DNA from: Escallonia rubra | Lineage: Eukaryota > Streptophyta > Magnoliopsida > Escalloniales > Escalloniaceae | DNA: 64,000 nt | NCBI GenBank assembly: GCA_033065855.1 | Contig: JAVXUO010002618.1 | Location: forward strand, 1 to 64,000 | Reading direction: 5' to 3' | In this document: positions 1 through 11,223 of the stretch, piece by piece | Numbering within the stretch: the stretch's first letter is position 1 | How the letters are laid out: each line of letters opens with the position of its first letter | Notes under the pieces: model-generated | What the model saw: the letters and a program-made list of their open reading frames with translations, nothing else | What the model was told of the DNA's origin: nothing | The model's database searches: none | Position numbers and translations under genes: made by a program

Positions 1-2110
1 AACCTTAGAATAGCGTCTTAAAGCACTTTTGAGATTTTTCCCGATGCCAAGGGGCATCTTGGTATTTCGCCGTCCGAGCGGGGTATTTTCGTAGTTTTAC
101 GCCGTCACCTTTTTCGAACGTCCTTTCAGTCCGTAAATGTAAGCAAACCACCTGAAAGGCTGATTTGAAGCCGATTCCGCGGGGCGTTGGGGTCGCTAAA
201 GGTGAAAACTTAATTAGACAGTTTTTCATGAATTTATAAAAAATAGCTAGAGCTCGATTTTGCGAAAGTGAAAAACAAAGACCCTAGTTATTTTTAAAAG
301 ATAGTATCAGGTAAAAATTTCAGATTTTTTCAAAGATTGGAAAGGGGTTAACTGATACGCGCAACCTTGTAACTTTGCAGTGTAATTTAAAATATCAAGC
401 TAGCGCGATTTCGCGCGAATTTTTTTTGAGAACCCTAGGATGTTGGGAAGTTCCATTCCCCAGGAATTCGGGCCATTCCGAAGCCGGTAGCAATTTTTTG
501 CCGAACGGGCTTTTAAGCGCTCGATCCGGACACCGGTTCGGGATTTTTTGACGAAAAATCCCTAAAATGCTTTTTAGATCAAGGATGAACTCAGCAACCT
601 TAGAATAGCGTCTTAAAGCACTTTTGAGATTTTTCCCGATGCCAGGGGCATTTTGGTAATTCGCCGCCCGAGAGGGGTATTTTCGTAATTTTACGCTGTC
701 AACTTTTTCGAACGTCTTTTCAGTCCGTAAATGTAAGCAAACCCTAGCGAAGATGGGAAGTTCCATTCCCCAGGAATTCGGGCCATTCCGAAGCCGGTAG
801 CAATTTTTTGCCGAACGGGCTTTTAAGCGCTCGATCCGGACACCGGTTCGGGATTTTTTGACGAAAAATCCCTAAAGTGCTTTCTAGATCAAGGATGAAC
901 TCAGCAACCTTAGAATAGCATCTTAAAGCACTTTTGAGATTTTTCCCGATGCCAGGGGCATTTTGGTAATTCGCCGCCCGAGAGGGGTATTTTGGTAATT
1001 TTACCTTTCAACTTTTTCGAACGTCTTTCCAGTCCGTAAATGTAAGCAAACCCTAGCGAGGATGGGAAGTTCCATTCCCCAGGAATTCGGGCCATTCCGA
1101 AGCCGGTAGCAATTTTTTGCCGAACGGGCTTTTAAGCGCTCGATCCGGACACCGGTTCGGGATTTTTTTACGAAAAATCCCTAAAGTGCTTTCTAGATCA
1201 AGGATGAACTCAGCAACCTTAGAATAGCATCTTAAAGCACTTTTGAGATTTTTCCCGATGCCAGGGGCATTTTGGTAATTCGCCGCCCGAGAGGGGTATT
1301 TTGGTAATTTCACGCTGTCAACTTTTTCGAACGTCTTTCCAGTCCGTAAATGTAAGCAAACCCTAGCGAAGATGGGAAGTTCCATTCCCCAGGAATTCGG
1401 GCCATTCCGAAGCCGGTAGCAATTTTTTGTCGAACGGGCTTTTAAGCGCTCGATCCGGACACCGGTTCGGGATTTTTGGACGAAAAATCCGTAAAATGCT
1501 TTTTAGATCAAGGATGAACTCAGCAACCTTAAAATAGCATCTTAAAGCACTTTTGAGATTTTTCCTGATGCCAGGGGGCATTTTGGTAGTTCGTCGCCCC
1601 GAGAGGGGTATTTTGGTAATTTTACGGTGTCAAGTTTTTGAAACGACTTCTCAGTCCGTAAATGTAAGCAAAGCACCTGAAAGGCTGATTTGAAGCCGAT
1701 TCGCGGGGCGTTGGGGTCATAATGAACCCCGGGCCATTTCGGTAATTTGCCGCTCATCGGGGGCTATTTTCCTAATTTTACATTACACGAATTTCCTTAA
1801 AAACTTTTAGTTCAGGAAAGGGTGTGAGACACCCGAAAAGTTATTTTAAAGTTGTGAATTAGATAAAGCTTAAAAGTCGTTCGAAAAAACTATTCAGCTT
1901 TTCTGATGCCAGGGGGCATTTTGGTAATTCGCATTCCCGAGAGGGGTATTTTCATTACTTTGCCCCCTTCAGTTTTTCAAATGACTGCTTCGTCCAGAAA
2001 TGTAAGCAAAGCACCTGAAAGGTTGTTTCGAAGCTGATTTGGGGCGTTAGGGTGATAATGAACCCCCGAGGGCATTTCGGTAATTTGCCGCTCATCGGGG
2101 GCTATTTTGG
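1..2110. repeat. Left subterminal tandem array of MULE-1 (309-310 bp unit)
   Basis: The phrase TCAGCAACCT recurs at about 591, 901, 1210 and 1520, giving a 309-310 bp period; neighbouring units are nearly identical. A unit tail occupies 1-235. A unique inner-TIR segment lies at about 236-440, and its reverse complement is at about 10011-10220. Units at 1640-2110 are more diverged and contain short GGGGTATTTTGGTAATTT-like reiterations. The array is non-coding; open frames of ~110 codons inside each unit are incidental. Confidence 0.9.
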
Positions 2111-2232
2111 TAATTTTACATTATACAAATTTTCCAACGATTACACTGCAAATAATTTTTATTCTTCTTTTATTTAATTCTATGACTTGTTGAGAATGAT
2201 ATAATTTTTATTTTTTAGATTTCAGTATAAAT

Positions 2233-4539
2233 ATGGATGCAACTGGAGGAAGCAATTTTTGTGAAGGTTCTGATCCACCTTACTTGGATCAAGTTTTTCA
2301 AACACTGGACGAAGTCGAAGCATACTACAGAGCATATTCGAAAACGATGGGTTTCGGTATTAGAACTAAGACGACTAGAAAACGGGTGAATACCGATCAA
2401 ATTTGTGCAAGACTATTTGAGTGTCATCGAGGAGCACCGCATGTACCCCCGGTCGTTCAGATCAGTGACGAAGGGACAACAAAACAAAGAAAACGCGACA
2501 CATTTCCGGGTACCGGCTGCAAGGCCCATGTGTATGCAGTACACCGGAAAAAAGAAAACCATTGGGTTGTGACGGGAGTGGAGTTGAGTCATAATCATCA
2601 GTTGATGACCCCCAGTAAGATTGGTCAAATTCATCAACACCGAGAAATTAGCGCGGCACACAGACAACTGATTTTTACAATGGCCGGGGCTAAAATTCCA
2701 CCTTCTAAGATGATGGGGGTTTTCTCAAGCCAGGCTGGGGGGATTGACAGGTTGAGTTTCAACGAAGTAGACCTTCGAAATGAACTTCGTGCTCAGAAGA
2801 GAGAGTCTTTCGGTAGGAGTGATTCTCAAGCTACACTTGATCTCTTCAGGTGCCTTCAGAGTGAGAATTCTGGATTTTTCTACAGTCTCCAACTGGATGA
2901 TGAGAACCGCATTAGTACTATATTTTGGGCGGACCCCCGTTCTAGAGCTGCTTACCAAAATTTTGGGGATGTTGTGACGTTTGACACCACATACCGCACC
3001 AATAAGTACTCTATGCCTTTTGCTCCGTTCACCGGGGTGAACCACCACTATCAGTCAATCTCGTTTGGCTTTGCCCTGCTTAGGGATGAGACGGAGGAGT
3101 CATTTACGTGGTTATTTGAAACGTGGCTTCAAGCAATGTATCATATTCCTCCAAAGACCATCATCACCGACCAAGATCTGGCAATGAAAAATGCAATCGC
3201 TAAGGTCCTTCCAGATACTCACCATGGACTGTGCACGTGGCACATAAGCAACAAATATCCCGAACGGCTTCACAATGTATATGCAAACCATCCGGAATTC
3301 AAGACTGACTTTAATACATGTGTGAAGAAATCGTTGACGGTAGACGTGTTCGAGGAGAGGTGGGCCACGTTAATGGATGACTACAATTTGCACAATCATG
3401 CCTGGTTACAATCGTTGTATGCGATCAAGACACAGTGGGTCGGTGCCTACACCAAGAAGTTTTTTGCAGCCGGAATGACTACGACCTCGAGAAGCGAAGC
3501 TATGAATTCATTCTTTGATGGGTACGTAAGCCAGTCTTCAAGTATAGTGGAGTTCGTACTAGAGATGCAGAAAGCCGTTGATAGGCAATTGTACCGTGAG
3601 AGAGAAGCCGACGCGGCTACAGTTTACAGGGAAAGAGCCATACTACTCTTTTCACCTTTGGAGGTTCATGCGGCTCAAGTCTATACCAAGGAAATGTTTA
3701 GACAGTTTCAGAATGAACTACTAAAGTCTAATCAATATGGCATGACAAAGTTGCACGAGTATTCCACCAGAGATCTCAAGGTTTATGCTTTGACAAACGT
3801 GACGAATTTCGCCAATCCGTGCTCTTCGTCGACTCCGAGGAACAGAAGACATTTTACCGTTGCTAAATGTATGGACACCGGGTTGGTAAATTGCAACTGT
3901 CAATTGTTTGAGCATAAAGGTATACTTTGTCGACACGCGTTGAGGGTTTTGAGCTCCAAGAATGCTCGTGAAATCCCTCCACAGTATATCTTGGCCCGGT
4001 GGACGAAGGAAGCCAATAGAGTCCACGGTCACATTCCTTACGTGCCCAATGTTTCAGTTGATTTCGAGCAATCTGAGACGCTGCGATATAATCACCTTTG
4101 TAACATCATGCACGGTTTATCAATGGATGCAGCGTCAACATTTGATGGGTACAGGTATCAAGTTGAAGCAGCCGCACGGGATAAGGCTAAGCATGTGGAG
4201 TTTAGGATGGCTGATCCAGAAAGACGGGACACTCCGACTACTCGGACGACTCCAGCCGGTAGATTCAATCGAGCCAAACAGCCAGTCATTGACGGCACTA
4301 GCATGCAAGGTGAGGAGGACGACATTTTTGATCCAATTATTGCACAAACAAAAGGGCGAAAACGAGAAATACGCATGAAGAATCCGATTGAAAAACCAAC
4401 GGCTCAAAAAAAATTGCGAAAGTGTGCGTTGTGTAATAAGATGACTGATCATGACAAGAGAAACCATTATAAAGTGTTAGGTCTCGAACCTGGCAGTATG
4501 GTCGAGGAGGACGATGATGATGAAGAGTTTTGGGGTTAA
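2233..4539 (+). CDS. FAR1/FHY3-type MULE transposase (MURA-like), intact
   Basis: A 768-codon uninterrupted frame. The N-terminal third is a FAR1-type WRKY-GCM1 DNA-binding region ending in a VELSHNH motif. The central MULE catalytic domain has FDTTY (candidate catalytic D251) and TDQD (D313), then CTWH. A third acidic residue, E422 in SRSEAMNSFF, has the spacing expected of a DDE nuclease; this assignment is inferred from family pattern. A SWIM zinc finger follows (C554-x-C556 ... C566-x-H568). The C-terminus has a zinc-knuckle-like CALCNKMTDHDKRNH and an acidic tail. The enzyme should bind the element ends and cut and join DNA in the nucleus. It is not a domesticated FHY3/FAR1 gene, because it lies between matching MULE termini. 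The start is the first ATG of the frame; a 5' non-coding exon is possible (a TTTCAG lies just upstream). Confidence 0.93.
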   Translation: MDATGGSNFCEGSDPPYLDQVFQTLDEVEAYYRAYSKTMGFGIRTKTTRKRVNTDQICARLFECHRGAPHVPPVVQISDEGTTKQRKRDTFPGTGCKAHVYAVHRKKENHWVVTGVELSHNHQLMTPSKIGQIHQHREISAAHRQLIFTMAGAKIPPSKMMGVFSSQAGGIDRLSFNEVDLRNELRAQKRESFGRSDSQATLDLFRCLQSENSGFFYSLQLDDENRISTIFWADPRSRAAYQNFGDVVTFDTTYRTNKYSMPFAPFTGVNHHYQSISFGFALLRDETEESFTWLFETWLQAMYHIPPKTIITDQDLAMKNAIAKVLPDTHHGLCTWHISNKYPERLHNVYANHPEFKTDFNTCVKKSLTVDVFEERWATLMDDYNLHNHAWLQSLYAIKTQWVGAYTKKFFAAGMTTTSRSEAMNSFFDGYVSQSSSIVEFVLEMQKAVDRQLYREREADAATVYRERAILLFSPLEVHAAQVYTKEMFRQFQNELLKSNQYGMTKLHEYSTRDLKVYALTNVTNFANPCSSSTPRNRRHFTVAKCMDTGLVNCNCQLFEHKGILCRHALRVLSSKNAREIPPQYILARWTKEANRVHGHIPYVPNVSVDFEQSETLRYNHLCNIMHGLSMDAASTFDGYRYQVEAAARDKAKHVEFRMADPERRDTPTTRTTPAGRFNRAKQPVIDGTSMQGEEDDIFDPIIAQTKGRKREIRMKNPIEKPTAQKKLRKCALCNKMTDHDKRNHYKVLGLEPGSMVEEDDDDEEFWG

Positions 4540-4639
4540 TGTTTCAGTTGTATAACGAATAACTTTTATAATGAGCATAAATTTGTGATTTGGTTTGTTG
4601 AATCTTTAATTTGTGATTTGGTTTGTGGATTATTGATAT

Positions 4640-5371
4640 TTTTGGAAGGGACTATTCGCGCCGTCAATACTTCCGAACAATCTTGTAAATTTTTTTGTTC
4701 ATTGCACCTCAGGCACGCTAGTTAGCCCATTCGTAAGAATTTCGGCAAGATACGAGACACGTTATTTTTTGGGTTTTCCTATGGAAGGCCTATTCGGGCA
4801 CACTTCAGGGCCCAATTCATAGCTTCCGAAAAATCTCGTAATTTTTTTTGTCACTTTTTTTTTGTTCATTGCACCTCAGGCACGCTAGTTAGCCCATTCG
4901 TAAGAATTTCGGCAAGATACGAGACACGTTATTTTTTGGGTTTTCCTATGGAAGGCCTATTCGGGCACACTTCAGGGCCCAATTCATAGCTTCCGAAAAA
5001 TCTCGTAATTTTTTTTGTCACTTTTTTTTTGTTCATTGCACCTCAGGCACGCTAGTTAGCCCATTCGTAAGAATTTCGGCAAGATACGAGACACGTTATT
5101 TTTTGGGTTTTCCTATGGAAGGCCTATTCGGGCACACTTTAGGGCCCAATTCATAGCTTCCGAAAAATCTTGTAATTGTTGTTGTCATTGCCCCTTAGGC
5201 ACGCTAATAGGCCATATATATGAATTTCGGCGAAAATCGAGACAAATAATTTTTTTGAAAATCCTATAATGTATTAATATTCGTGCACACTGTATCGCCA
5301 AATTCATAGCAACAATAAAAAAATTATGTACATTTTTTTCAGGGGTTCTTTGCTCATTGCACCTTAGCCAC
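4640..5371. repeat. 167-bp tandem repeat between the convergent MULE genes
   Basis: GTTCATTGCACCTCAGG begins at 4697, 4864 and 5031, a period of 167 bp. The middle units are almost identical, and decayed units follow at about 5186 and 5350. The block fills the gap between the transposase stop (4539) and the PMD-ULP1 stop (5373). It is a plausible shared 3'-end or transcription-stop region, which is inference. No coding signal is seen. Confidence 0.85.
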
Positions 5372-5372
5372 T

Positions 5373-8302
5373 CTAGTTAGGATAATGGTAATTAAGGCGT
5401 CTAGCTTCATTCTTTTTCAGCTCCCAGGCTATCCTATACCTAAACGTCAAGGCAGCCTTCCTAGTCCACCATTTATATTTGAGCACCTCCGACCGAGCAA
5501 TGTAGTCCATGTACTTGAGGACGTAAATCCCGCAATCGTGACTGTTATATTGCTTTGGTCGGTCCTGTATCATCTCGACCGTCCAAGGCTCTACCGTCGA
5601 ATTCCTGGTGATGGATTCCCCCGAATAATCTCGGCACGCTAGCGAGAAGATAGTAGTCTGCATCCAACAATAAAAAAAGGTCATCAATATATGTTACAAT
5701 AAGAATATACTATGAGCCAAGGTCAACCGATAAAAACTAACCACTGCAGTGATGTACTCGCTGTATATCTGTGCCAGCGACCGAAAGGGAGAGTCCTCCC
5801 GTAGGCTATCGTATATGTTGACCGCTCTGTTCGCTGGATAGAGAACTAATAGGAACCAGTGGTGTTCATGATGGCAAGGTATCATGACAAGGTTCGCATG
5901 AGCAGCGTGACATTGATAGTCTGCGGTCAACAGGGCTAACAAGTTTCCAGCTGGTTTCCACTTACCCATGCCTGCCCCTCGCCTCCTCGATTCTGTGAAC
6001 TCCCTCATGCTGGTCACCATTAATGGGACAAGATAAGTGGGATACATGTTAAGCTTCAAATCTTCGCACTGGTTATAACGTAGCTCTCTAATCCGGAGCA
6101 GATCTATATAAGCGTTCATGACAAAATTTGAAATATCTGTCTCCGGTGCCAACATTCTCACATCCGCGTGACCTAGCAATGTTCCAAGAGGAAAGTCTGT
6201 TGAATCGACAGGCTCAGGCCCGAAGTAGTGCCGGTCGATCCAATCCCGCTTCCATCGCCTCAATGGCTTTGTCGCTTGTCCTTTATCCGACCGGTTGCTT
6301 GGGCGCGAGGCCTGGATTCCTACTTGGGTCACCTGACTCTGGCGCTGAGAGTCGTACGTGTCAGGAGGCAAGCGACTAGACGGCTCCCAGAATTCCCTCT
6401 GGGGCAAAGACGCGTCAGGAGGCAAGCGACTAGACAGCTCCCAGAATTCACTCTGGGGCACAAAGTCGTACGTGTCAGGAGGCAAGCGACTAAACGGCTC
6501 CCACACCTGACTCTGGGGCTGAAACCCGTACGCGTCAGGAGGCAAGCCACTAGACGGCTCCCACACCTGACTCTCGGGCTGAGAGCCGTACGCGTCAGGA
6601 GGCAAGCCACTAGACGGCTCCCCTTGGTAACCCCGGTACGCAAGACTAAAGTTGTGAAGATCAGTCTTGTACCTCTCAATGGAGCTCTTGAGACTGTCAG
6701 GCGCATGCGCGACATACCAGTCAAACTGCTCAAGCTGCTTGAACACCTTAGTGCCCTGGTCAACCTAAAAAAAATGCATAAATAAATCACCGTCATCATT
6801 TCAGGCATGGTCGAGAAGGTGCAAAAATAAATATTGAAACAACACTAGAGTTGACTTACAATGCTCAATGCCCAGAACTGGTCATAGACCTCACGTGGCG
6901 CGTACGATGTCTTCCTCACTTGGGAAGGACGATTCACCCTCGTGCGCGTCACCTTGAGAAACCATTGCAGGTAATCCTCAGTACTGGTGCCGTCGTCCTT
7001 GAGCGATACAAGGCTACCATACGTTTCTTGCCAAGTATTCCACTGTTGCACCTCGTCGCTCAGCAAATTCAAGGCATCAGGCACCTCAAAATTCGGACCT
7101 CGACCGCTCCTGTATGGCCGCATGTCTACAGCGGGTTTTGGTATCCCTTGTAGACAGCCAGCTTGTTTCATAGCTCGATCGGGCATCTGAAACTCACATA
7201 CTTCGAAATGAATAAGTGGCACCCGAACCAAACCTGCCAGCACGTACGACACCGGCAGTTGCCAACACGTCTCATCCAACCGATGCATCACCTTCCCATA
7301 TGGCTGCCACGTCACCTGGGATGCATCCATCATATCTAGTTCCCCCCGATAGAACATTAGATTGTGGTGAGGGTCTACCCGTCTACTCCGTTTGGGCCTA
7401 GGCCCCCAGGCCCACACCCTAGGCCACGTCTCATCGGAATCAGCTACGGGCTGTGGACGACCCGTGGGTAGCCTCTCGTAAGACCAAACCTGTGAATGCA
7501 AACATAATATGGAATTAGTTATTAATCACGAATATATTGGCACGTCAACGAAGAATATTAATGCTCAAACCTGTAACAGAGTGATGCAGGCGGCAATGGA
7601 CTTGGCACCCTTTCTCGTAGCTTTGTGCAATGCTCGATATAGGTGCGCAAGGACAGCTGAACCCCACGAATACGAGTATACCTCCTCAAGATCCTCCAAG
7701 AACACCAAATACTTCGGATGCACCGTGTTTTTTTTTTGCGTCGGAAGTAATATAGATCCAATAATATACAAAAGGAATGCCTTCGTATACACCGAAAAAT
7801 CATGAGGAGTGTATTCATCCGGTAGCTCGCCGTACTGCTCTCTCAGCCATTTAAGTTTTATGCCGTTGGTTGTAAGAGCTTCCCTCGGAATTCCCGGAAA
7901 ATACTGCCTAGCCATCTTCGCTATGGATGCAGACGTTTTACTCGAAGTAATGGGTCTACCGTGACATGGGATTCCAAGTATAAATCCAACGTCCTCTAAT
8001 GTAATAGTCATTTCACCAAACCGGAAGTGAAATGAGTTCGTCTCGCCCCTCCATCGTTCAACTAGAGCGGATATAAGGCAATCGTCGTGCCGAGCCCAAA
8101 TCCCGCAATCGGTGAACACCGTCAAATTTTGATTGTGTAGTAGTTCTATTTGTTCCTCGTTCAGTACCCATTCGTCGAGGTGACTTGTGCTTTGAATTGT
8201 TTCCAAAACACCCCTATCGACACCGTCAAATACGTGCCTCGCGACGTGGTCATCGTCATCGTATAGGATAGATGTATCATGAGGTCCAGGGTTGAAATCC
8301 AT
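5373..8302 (-). CDS. Plant mobile domain (PMD/MAIN-like) fused to ULP1-type C48 cysteine protease, four exons
   Basis: Exons on the minus strand: 8302-7571, 7489-6860, 6764-5742, 5657-5373, with three 81-95 bp GT-AG introns, all phase 0. The product is 889 aa. Residues 1 to about 450 are a plant mobile domain, with the diagnostic FGEMTITLEDVGFILGIP in exon 1. A proline-rich minisatellite linker follows (exon 3 start). The C-terminal third is a ULP1/C48 peptidase. Its triad is visible: H756 in HHWFLLVLY, D773 in NIYDSL and C837 in SHDCGIYVLKYMDY, with oxyanion Q831. ULP1 enzymes process SUMO or similar modifiers. PMD and ULP1 genes are both known cargo of plant MULEs; their role in transposition is unproven. 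The frame is intact through every junction, so the gene is probably expressed. Separate PMD and ULP1 transcripts remain possible. Confidence 0.88.
6354..6630 (-). repeat. ~60-bp coding minisatellite in PMD-ULP1 exon 3
   Basis: Five in-frame tandem units encode variants of EPSSGLPPDAYGSQPESQVW, one of them shortened by two codons. The repeat makes a flexible, proline- and glutamine-rich linker between the mobile domain and the protease. All units keep the frame open, so copy number can change without loss of the protease. Confidence 0.85.
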
Positions 8303-8484
8303 ATCTGTAAGAACAAAATATAATCGTAAACTAACTTAGCGTCCATAATATTTACATTCCGAAACTGTAACTGAATCGTTAACCTAGCTTACCAACGCAA
8401 TAACAATAGTCATTAAATCATTACTTTAATGTATGAAAACCATTCCTCACTTCCCACCACTCCGAACGCTTAATAACCCTAGCC

Positions 8485-10010
8485 GCCTTCGCTAGGGTTT
8501 GCTTACATTTACGGACTGAAAAGACGTTCGAAAAAGTTGACAGCGTAAAATTACGAAAATACCCCTCTCGGGCGGCGAATTACCAAAATGCCCCCTGGCA
8601 TCAGGAAAAATCTCAAAAGTGCTTTAAGACGCTATTCTAAGGTTGTTGAGTTCATCCTTGATCTAGAAAGCATTTTAGGGAATTTTCATCAAAAATTCCC
8701 GAACCGGTGTCCGGATCGAGCGCTTAAAAGTTTCATAGGCAAAAAATTGCTACCGGCTTCGGAAAATCCCGCAATCGTGGGGAATGGAACTTCCCATCTT
8801 CGCTAGGGTTTGCTTACATTTACGGACTGAAAAGGCGTTCGAAAAAGTTGACAGCGTAAAATTACGAAAATACCCCTCTCGGGCGGCGAATTACCAAAAT
8901 GCCCCTGGCATCGGGAAAAATCTCAAAAGTGCTTTAAGATGCTATTTTAAGGTTGCTGAGTTCATCCTTGATCTAGAAAGCATTTTAGGGATTTTTCGTC
9001 AAAAAATTCCGAACCGGTGTCCGGATCGAGCGCTTAAAAGCCCGTTCGGCAAAAAATTGCTACCGGCTTCGGAATGTCCCGAATTCGTGGGGAATGGAAC
9101 TTTCCAACATCCTTAGGGTTTGCTTACATTTACGGACAGTATTGACGCTCGAAAAAGTTGACAGCGTAAAATTACGAAAATACCCCTCTCGGGCGGCGAA
9201 TTACCAAAATGCCCCTGGCATCCGGAAAAATCTCAAAAGTGCTTTAAGACGCTATTCTAAGGTTGCTGAGTTCATCTTTGATCTAAAAAGCCGTTGTCCG
9301 GATCGAGCGCTTAAAATCCCGTTCGACAAAAAATTGCTACCGGCTTCGGAGTGGCCTGAATTCCTGGGGAATGGAACTTTCCAACATCCTTAGGGTTTGC
9401 TTACATTTACGGACTGAAAAGACGTTCGAAAAAGTTGACAGCGTAAAATTACGAAAATACCCCTCTCGGGCGGCGAATTACCAAAATGCCCCTGGCATCG
9501 AGAAAAATCTCAAAAGTGCTTTAAGACGCTATTCTAAGGTTGCTGAGTTCATCCTTGATCTAAAAAGCATTTTAGGGATTTTTCGTCAAAAAATTCCGAA
9601 CCGGTGTCCGGATCGAGCGCTTAAAAGCCCGTTCGGCAAAAAATTGCTACCGGCTTCGGAATGGCCCGAATTCCTGGGGAATGGAACTTTCCAACATCCT
9701 TAGGGTTTGCTTACATTTACGGACTGAAAAGACGTTCGAAAAAGTTGACAGCGTAAAATTACGAAAATACCCCTCTCGGGCGGCGAATTACCAAAATGCC
9801 CCCTGGCATCGGAAAAAATCTCAAAAGTGCTTTAAGACGCTATTCTAAGGTTGCTGAGTTCATCCTTGATCTAAAAAGTATTTTAGGGATTTTTCGTCAA
9901 AAAATCCCGAACCGGTGTCCGGATCGAGCGCTTAAAAGCCCGTTCGGCAAAAAATTGCTACCGGCTTCGGAATGGCCCGAATTCCTGGGGAATGGAACTT
10001 TCCAACATCC
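8485..10010. repeat. Right subterminal tandem array of MULE-1 (inverted ~310-bp units)
   Basis: GCTTACATTTACGGACTG-type starts occur at 8501, 8812, 9122, 9399 and 9709. This gives four ~310-bp spacings, except one of 277 bp where a unit is 33 bp short. The units are the reverse complement of the left array. The three rightmost units are the most alike, which suggests amplification near the outer edge. Confidence 0.9.
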
Positions 10011-10556
10011 TAGGGTTCTCAAAAAAATTTCGCGCGAAATCGCGCTAGCTTGATATTTTAAATTACACTGCGAAGTTACAAGGTTGCGCGTATCAGTTAA
10101 CCCCTTTCCAGTCTTTGGAAAAATCTGAAATTTTTACCTGATACAGATATTTTAAAAATAACTAGGGTCTCTTTTTTGCACTTTGGCAAAATCTAGCTCT
10201 AGCTATTTTTTATAAATTCGTGAAAGATCATAATTTTGACGCCCTAAAAAATCGCTATTTTCGAATCTTTCGAATGTAATACCCCGATTTGTAAAAACGT
10301 AATTTTGACGCCCTAAACACGAATTTTAGACTATGGTAAGAACAATTTAAGCGTACGAACAATTTAAATTAACATTGAATTATAAGAAAATTTAAAATAC
10401 TTACTTGTTTTGACTTGAAAAAAATGACGAAGAAATCCACCGATCTTCTAGCGTAAAAATTTTTTGGCTCGTATTGTTGTGGAGATTATGTAGGTGAGAT
10501 AGGGAGAATGATGAGAGTGTAAGAAATAATTCGGGGGAAGAGGGTTTTTATAGACA
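10011..10556. repeat. Unique inner-TIR segment of MULE-1
   Basis: The stretch 10011-10220 is the reverse complement of about 236-440, and 10430-10520 matches the reverse complement of about 62010-62100 in MULE-2. It holds CGCGCGAAATCGCGCTAGC, a CG-rich partial dyad. No gene is seen. As the promoter-proximal part of the terminal repeat it may act in transcription, which is inference. Confidence 0.75.
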
Positions 10557-10905
10557 GAAAAGTGAGCCGTGGGAGGGGGGGGGGGGCAACTAATGTTCTG
10601 CCATGTGTCGAAGAGGGGTGGGGGCCAAGCCATGGGAGGAGGTTTTGGGAGGGGGGAATCTGCCGAAGGGGGGTGGGGGCCTAGGGAGGGAGAATGACAC
10701 CCGGGGGGGGGGGGTGGGGAAGAAGGGTGGGGGCCAAGGGGGGGGGGGGGGGGGGGTGCCCGGGGGTGGAAATTCGGGTGAGAGGGGGTGGGGGCCGGGG
10801 GGGGGGGAATCTGCCAAAGGGGGGTGGGGGCCAAGGGAGGGAGAAGGACACGTGGGGGGGAAGAGAGGTGGGGGCCACGGGGGGAGGGGGGTTACTGCCG
10901 GGTTA
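10557..10905 (+). repeat. G-tract-rich terminal segment of MULE-1
   Basis: Runs of 4 to about 18 G separated by short spacers recur through 350 bp, with reiterated GGTGGGGGCC and GGGAATCTGCC phrases. The plus strand is suited to G-quadruplexes. The matching place in MULE-2 (61771-61912) is C-rich on the plus strand, as expected for the opposite end. Open frames here are low-complexity and not genes. Length may be misassembled, since a single N lies close by at 10927. Confidence 0.85.
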
Positions 10906-11205
10906 AGATTGGCCTTGGGCCAATCGNATGACTCTCGCGCGATTGGCCCAAAGCCCAATCGCCTGAGAGTCTGGCGATTGGCTTTGGGCCAATCGCGCGA
11001 GAGTCATGCGATTGGCCCAAGGCCAATCGCTGGACAGTCTGGCGATTAGCTTTGGGCCAATCGCGCGACAGTCATGCGATTGGCCCAAGGCCAATCGCGG
11101 CTCCTTTTTGGCCAGAAATGGCCCAATCAGCTGCTTTCTTTTTCTTTTTTTTATGCAATCGCTAGTAATACTAGCGATTCGGTGGGAAATTTTTTTTTCC
11201 CACCG
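10905..11205. repeat. Subterminal dyad array at right end of MULE-1
   Basis: About nine near-perfect ~23-bp dyads are packed here. Their arms are GCGATTGGCC and GGCCAATCGC around a 2-4 bp centre, alternating with GAGAGTC or GACAGTC spacers. A further dyad nearer the tip uses AATCGCTAGT and ACTAGCGATT (about 11157-11182). The dyads sit between the G-tract zone and the terminus and are candidate transposase-binding or hairpin sites, which is inference. An N interrupts one copy at 10927. Confidence 0.85.
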
Positions 11206-11223
11206 GTCGATGGGGATCGATCC

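Noticed and set aside
395-1581. Open frames of ~72-123 codons repeated in the 310-bp arrays on both sides of MULE-1
   Set aside because: They follow the repeat period, appear in mirrored form at both ends, have no domain, and the 309-310 bp unit does not keep frame between copies.
6128-6808. Plus- and minus-strand frames across the exon 3 minisatellite
   Set aside because: Shadows of the repeated PMD-ULP1 linker in other frames.
10448-11049. Proline- or glycine-rich open frames over the G-tract zone
   Set aside because: Low-complexity translation of G/C runs on both strands at once, with an N inside; not genes.
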